NCBI RefSeq assembly: GCF_016862215.1
Contig: NZ_BOMN01000030.1
Coordinates: 1-64,000, forward strand
DNA length: 64,000 bases
Source of the DNA: Winogradskya humida
GTDB taxonomy: Bacteria; Actinomycetota; Actinomycetes; Mycobacteriales; Micromonosporaceae
Reading direction: 5' to 3'
In this document: one piece after another, positions 63,101 to 64,000 of the stretch
Position numbering within the stretch: the stretch's first letter is position 1
How the letters are laid out: every line of letters begins with the position of its first letter
Notes under the pieces: generated by a model
The model's input: only the letters and a program-made list of their open reading frames with translations
Told to the model about the DNA's origin: nothing
The model's database searches: none
Translations under genes and position numbers: made by a program

Positions 63101-63911
63101 GAACGGCAAGCCGCAATTCCGGCGGGCACGGTGCCCCGCCGGTGACACAGATCCGCAACCTCGCTGATGTGATCTGTCGGTTTTGGAGTGTCGCCAGCAA
63201 TCGGTGATAGGTCGTCGGAACCCCGGTCAGCACGGTCGGCTCCGCGCTTTCCAAAGCATCGATCAGATCGGAATCCGACGGGTACGGCAGAATGATCGCG
63301 GTCGCCCCCAGCACCACGACACCCAGCACACACCGCGCATGCCCGAGCGCATGAAACAACGGCAGCGGCCACAGGAACCGGTCATCCTCGCGCAGCCCCT
63401 GATGCCGGACCAGCGCCGTATCAATCATCCCCAGCCACATCCGCTGACTGGAAAGAACACCCTTCGGCCGCCCGGTGCTCCCCGACGTGTAATGAATCCA
63501 GCAGTCCTCATCCAGCCCGAGGTCATCCCGCGCCACACCCGGCTGATCAAGAACCGCCGCGATCCCAACCCCCGCAACACCATGAGCCGAGTCGGTAACA
63601 ACAGCCTTCGCCCGGCAATCCCGCACGAGCCGGTCCAGCTCAGCGCTGGAAGCACGAGGATCCACGGGCACACCCACAGCCGCGGCCCGCACAATCCCCA
63701 GCACCGCCACCACCGCATCGATCCCCGCCGGCAGGCAGACGACAACGGCATCGCCCCGCCCGACCCCCATCCCGGCCAGCCCCCCAGCAAACCGCCGAGT
63801 CAGCTCCTCCAACTCCCCAAACGTCACCCGGCGATCCCCACAAACAAACGCCGTCTTACCCGGCCGCTCACCAGCATGCCGCTGAACAAGATCCACAATG
63901 GACTCAACCAC
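57078..63911 (-). CDS. Type I PKS: AMP ligase-KS-AT-DH-KR-ACP-TE
   Basis: 2277 residues. AMP-dependent acyl ligase about 1-460 ([12 protein letters not shown] near 144, [17 protein letters not shown] Lys near 454). KS about 466-890 with the active Cys in DTACSSS near 637 and both His motifs ([17 protein letters not shown]). AT with GHSIGE near 1040 and HAFH near 1133, so malonyl-CoA specific. DH with [10 protein letters not shown] near 1310. KR with GGTGALAG near 1672 and YAAGN near 1809; its Asp-containing VIADG suggests B type. ACP Ser in GLDSVGS near 1939. Thioesterase with GRSSGG near 2114 and the His in GDH near 2235. No ACP separates ligase from KS and there is no ER. Predicted to add malonyl units and dehydrate, then hydrolyse or cyclise. 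GTG start 63911. Confidence 0.92.
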   Translation of the reverse strand: MVESIVDLVQRHAGERPGKTAFVCGDRRVTFGELEELTRRFAGGLAGMGVGRGDAVVVCLPAGIDAVVAVLGIVRAAAVGVPVDPRASSAELDRLVRDCRAKAVVTDSAHGVAGVGIAAVLDQPGVARDDLGLDEDCWIHYTSGSTGRPKGVLSSQRMWLGMIDTALVRHQGLREDDRFLWPLPLFHALGHARCVLGVVVLGATAIILPYPSDSDLIDALESAEPTVLTGVPTTYHRLLATLQNRQITSARLRICVTGGAPCPPELRLAVREALGAPLVNTYGSTETCGAIAMELPGPMPAEGSVGRVIGFEVRIVEGEVWLRGPSLMRGYFQQPEATAEVLVDGWYRTGDLGRLEDGHLFLSGRARDLIIRGGANVHPAEIERVLIGLPGVADAAVAGRAHHRLGQVAVGYVVPANRDVDPVALLAACRRVMSAAKAPDEIRLVDAIPRTATGKVIRDQLDSTTDRDPIAIVAMACRYPGGVGSPEDLWALVDNEVDAITPFPTDRGWASDLYDPDPDSAGHTYARSGGFLHNATDFDPAPFGIGQTEALAMDPQQRVLLETAWELWERAGIDPASVRGSDTGTYVGLMYRDYANGVDSVPAEVEGHLGLGSAGSVASGRIAYTFGLTGPAVTVDTACSSSLVALHSAARALSSGDCALAIAGGATVMSTPAPFVGFSRLRGLSPDGRVKAFSGDADGTAWGEGVGLLLLERLEDAQRNGHPVLGLLRGTAVGSDGASNGLAAPHGPAQQRVIRAALKDAGLGAADVDAVEAHGTGTLLGDPIEAQALLATYGRDRPSGRPLWLGTVKSNIGHTQAAAGVAGVIKMVEAFRNDTLPRTLHVDQPNEHVDWTAGDVSLLTSARPWPRSAERPRRAGISSFGISGTNAHVIIEEPPATPPARPKISDMPLLFAAADEHALQHIAARLLKDETVDAAALGTTRAVQRFRAAMTRKNNVTLGTGRPPGQVIFLFPGQGAQRPGMRDLLPFDVFRTAYDEVLTKLGNPAEGDRTENAQPALFAFGVAAYRLLQSWGIQPGLLIGHSIGELAAAHIAGILSLEDATKLVSARARLMGALPPGGAMAAVKASEAEIVPLLDDRVSIAAINGPRDIVISGDEAAVERVTRGFRAKALRVSHAFHSVRMEPMLDEFAQVAASIEYRKPTIPIVSTLTGLPATGDDLRSAGYWVRQVREPVRFAAAISDVTGLFVELGPAPALAALVPHEVVPVSADGAARLWAYGVDVDRVALLGRGDPKVAATMPTYPFQRKRFWLSEGSAPARKRLLDAMFAVPGTGRHMATGRLSLTAQPWLRDHAIGGEPLVPGTAFVELATAFGRWAGVPVVAELAISQGLVVTDDEVDLQLILGEPEPDGTRALEIHAQQLHASGRCEPAAPEADDDWTWAAVWPPEGATPVDITELYTDGGYGPAFRGVTAAWRHGDHMYAEVSLPSAAGNGGADLHPALVDAALHPARLFDAGDRTQRLPFVWSGVRRHAGGATSARVRLTRAAPDQIAVRLAGADGNPLLSVESLTLRSVPRALFRPSWVPVTLPTSGPGRQVLDLSYAPPRTPADVRDQIWSAAEKLRSLLPGPEPIVVTTRSAAVAGLVRVAAAEYPGQVALVELDGTPESEEALPAAIRATDPELRITRGEVGSFRLVRAESDTEGAVDFGTGSVLITGGTGALAGVVARHLAGAHGVLKMVLVSRSGDQAAGAASLKEELGDRVSIVAADVSDRAALARVLAQADPPVTAVVHAAGVIADGTIESLTRERADTVLRPKIDAAWHLDELTGDLAAFILFSSASGLLGNPGQGAYAAGNSFLDDLARRRHAAGRPALSLAWGPLDLDGGMEIGRSRLRPMTPPEITAAFDAALHSGEPVLAPIVLDRPAAARPAPERPQPVSLRGLSGEELTAKLNLLVRDEVASELGYPDPAMVDVRTAFTDQGLDSVGSIQLRTRLVAATGVPMPATVVFDHPSPAALAQWIAGELAHAPAVPVVAEAPRTVAELFHAIAGSGQYCMAVNLLISASALPSRRGDEAAPPVALADSADGPVLVCLPSFGPLGVAEFLPFSRAVGGAVAVVPLPGFDARPRVPTSFDDLIAQLADLAAQAADGRPFVLVGRSSGGQLAHAVTALLERRDLRPAGLVLLDTYENDLGAVTREEWLASLLASGLSRLRDRLDPAAEQAALLAAGAYLRLMRGWHPAPLSTPSLLVGVASPVAGMPAGWKTSRSGPHTRVEVPGDHLTMLDEQAAATAAAVRAWLLDPDHDAGEVVQDGGDAGADGG

Positions 63912-64000
63912 CAGCCCAACATGTCAGACCCCAGCAAGCCCATCCGGATGTGCAGGTCAGGGCGTATCGCTGCGACCTCCGTGCGTAGGCGATCACCAGA

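Noticed and set aside
59253..63167. Very long plus-strand reading frame opposite the PKS
   Set aside because: It is antisense to well-conserved KS, AT and DH motifs and encodes Arg/Pro/Gly-rich sequence without domains; an artefact of high GC.

Overview
The window is very GC-rich (roughly 70 percent) and looks like the chromosome of a filamentous actinomycete. A Micromonosporaceae host, for example an Actinoplanes relative, is my best inference. It rests on the GTG/TTG starts, an S-adenosyl methyltransferase of the DUF574 type, an AfsR-like SARP regulator, type VII secretion carrier trios, a mycodextranase-like enzyme and a large type I PKS. No taxonomic marker such as rRNA is present.

Layout. 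1-13.4 kb is ordinary accessory metabolism: a lipoprotein, an SDR/TetR divergent pair with a clear operator, GlcD and alpha/beta hydrolase, a Tat-exported phosphoesterase, two coupled GT4 glycosyltransferases (the first MgtA-like), a GlxA-type regulator divergent from an EamA exporter, a secreted phytase and soluble transhydrogenase SthA. 13.4-21.9 kb holds an FtsX-type ABC exporter, an ECF sigma factor coupled to a 57-residue protein, a NarL-type two-component system with a small membrane protein, and a membrane-anchored HEFGH metalloprotease.

21.96-32.66 kb is the most interesting block. It is a tightly coupled operon of WGR/DUF4132, a 64-residue ORF, MoxR AAA ATPase, DUF5682, VWA (MIDAS) and SWIM zinc-finger genes, with the same family content as the uncharacterised Escherichia coli yehI-K-L-M-P-Q locus. 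Almost every junction is a stop/start overlap. The VWA/SWIM junction has been tandemly triplicated with a 47-bp period, giving two extra 16-codon overlapping mini-ORFs. The family set suggests a chaperone-like, nucleic-acid-linked stress or conflict system, but its function is unknown.

32.6-37.9 kb carries a methyltransferase, a GT-A-like small protein, tRNA-Lys(TTT) with a frameshifted and truncated integrase beside it (scar of an integrative element), and an AfsR-like regulator. 38-48.6 kb carries secreted Ig-like and lectin-like proteins, a SWIM-SNF2 helicase, a multidomain GH87-like glucanase and two small exported proteins.

49.3-52.0 kb is a type VII secretion-linked toxin locus. It has a probable toxin domain with an adjacent immunity candidate, the collapsed remnant of a second immunity gene, then YbaB-like, EspC-like and WXG100-like carrier genes with no toxin domain attached. 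52-57 kb encodes surface proteins (DUF916/WxL type, purple-acid-phosphatase type, HupE/UreJ type, BMP-like lipoprotein). 57.1-63.9 kb is one giant gene for an AMP-ligase/KS/AT/DH/KR/ACP/TE polyketide synthase.
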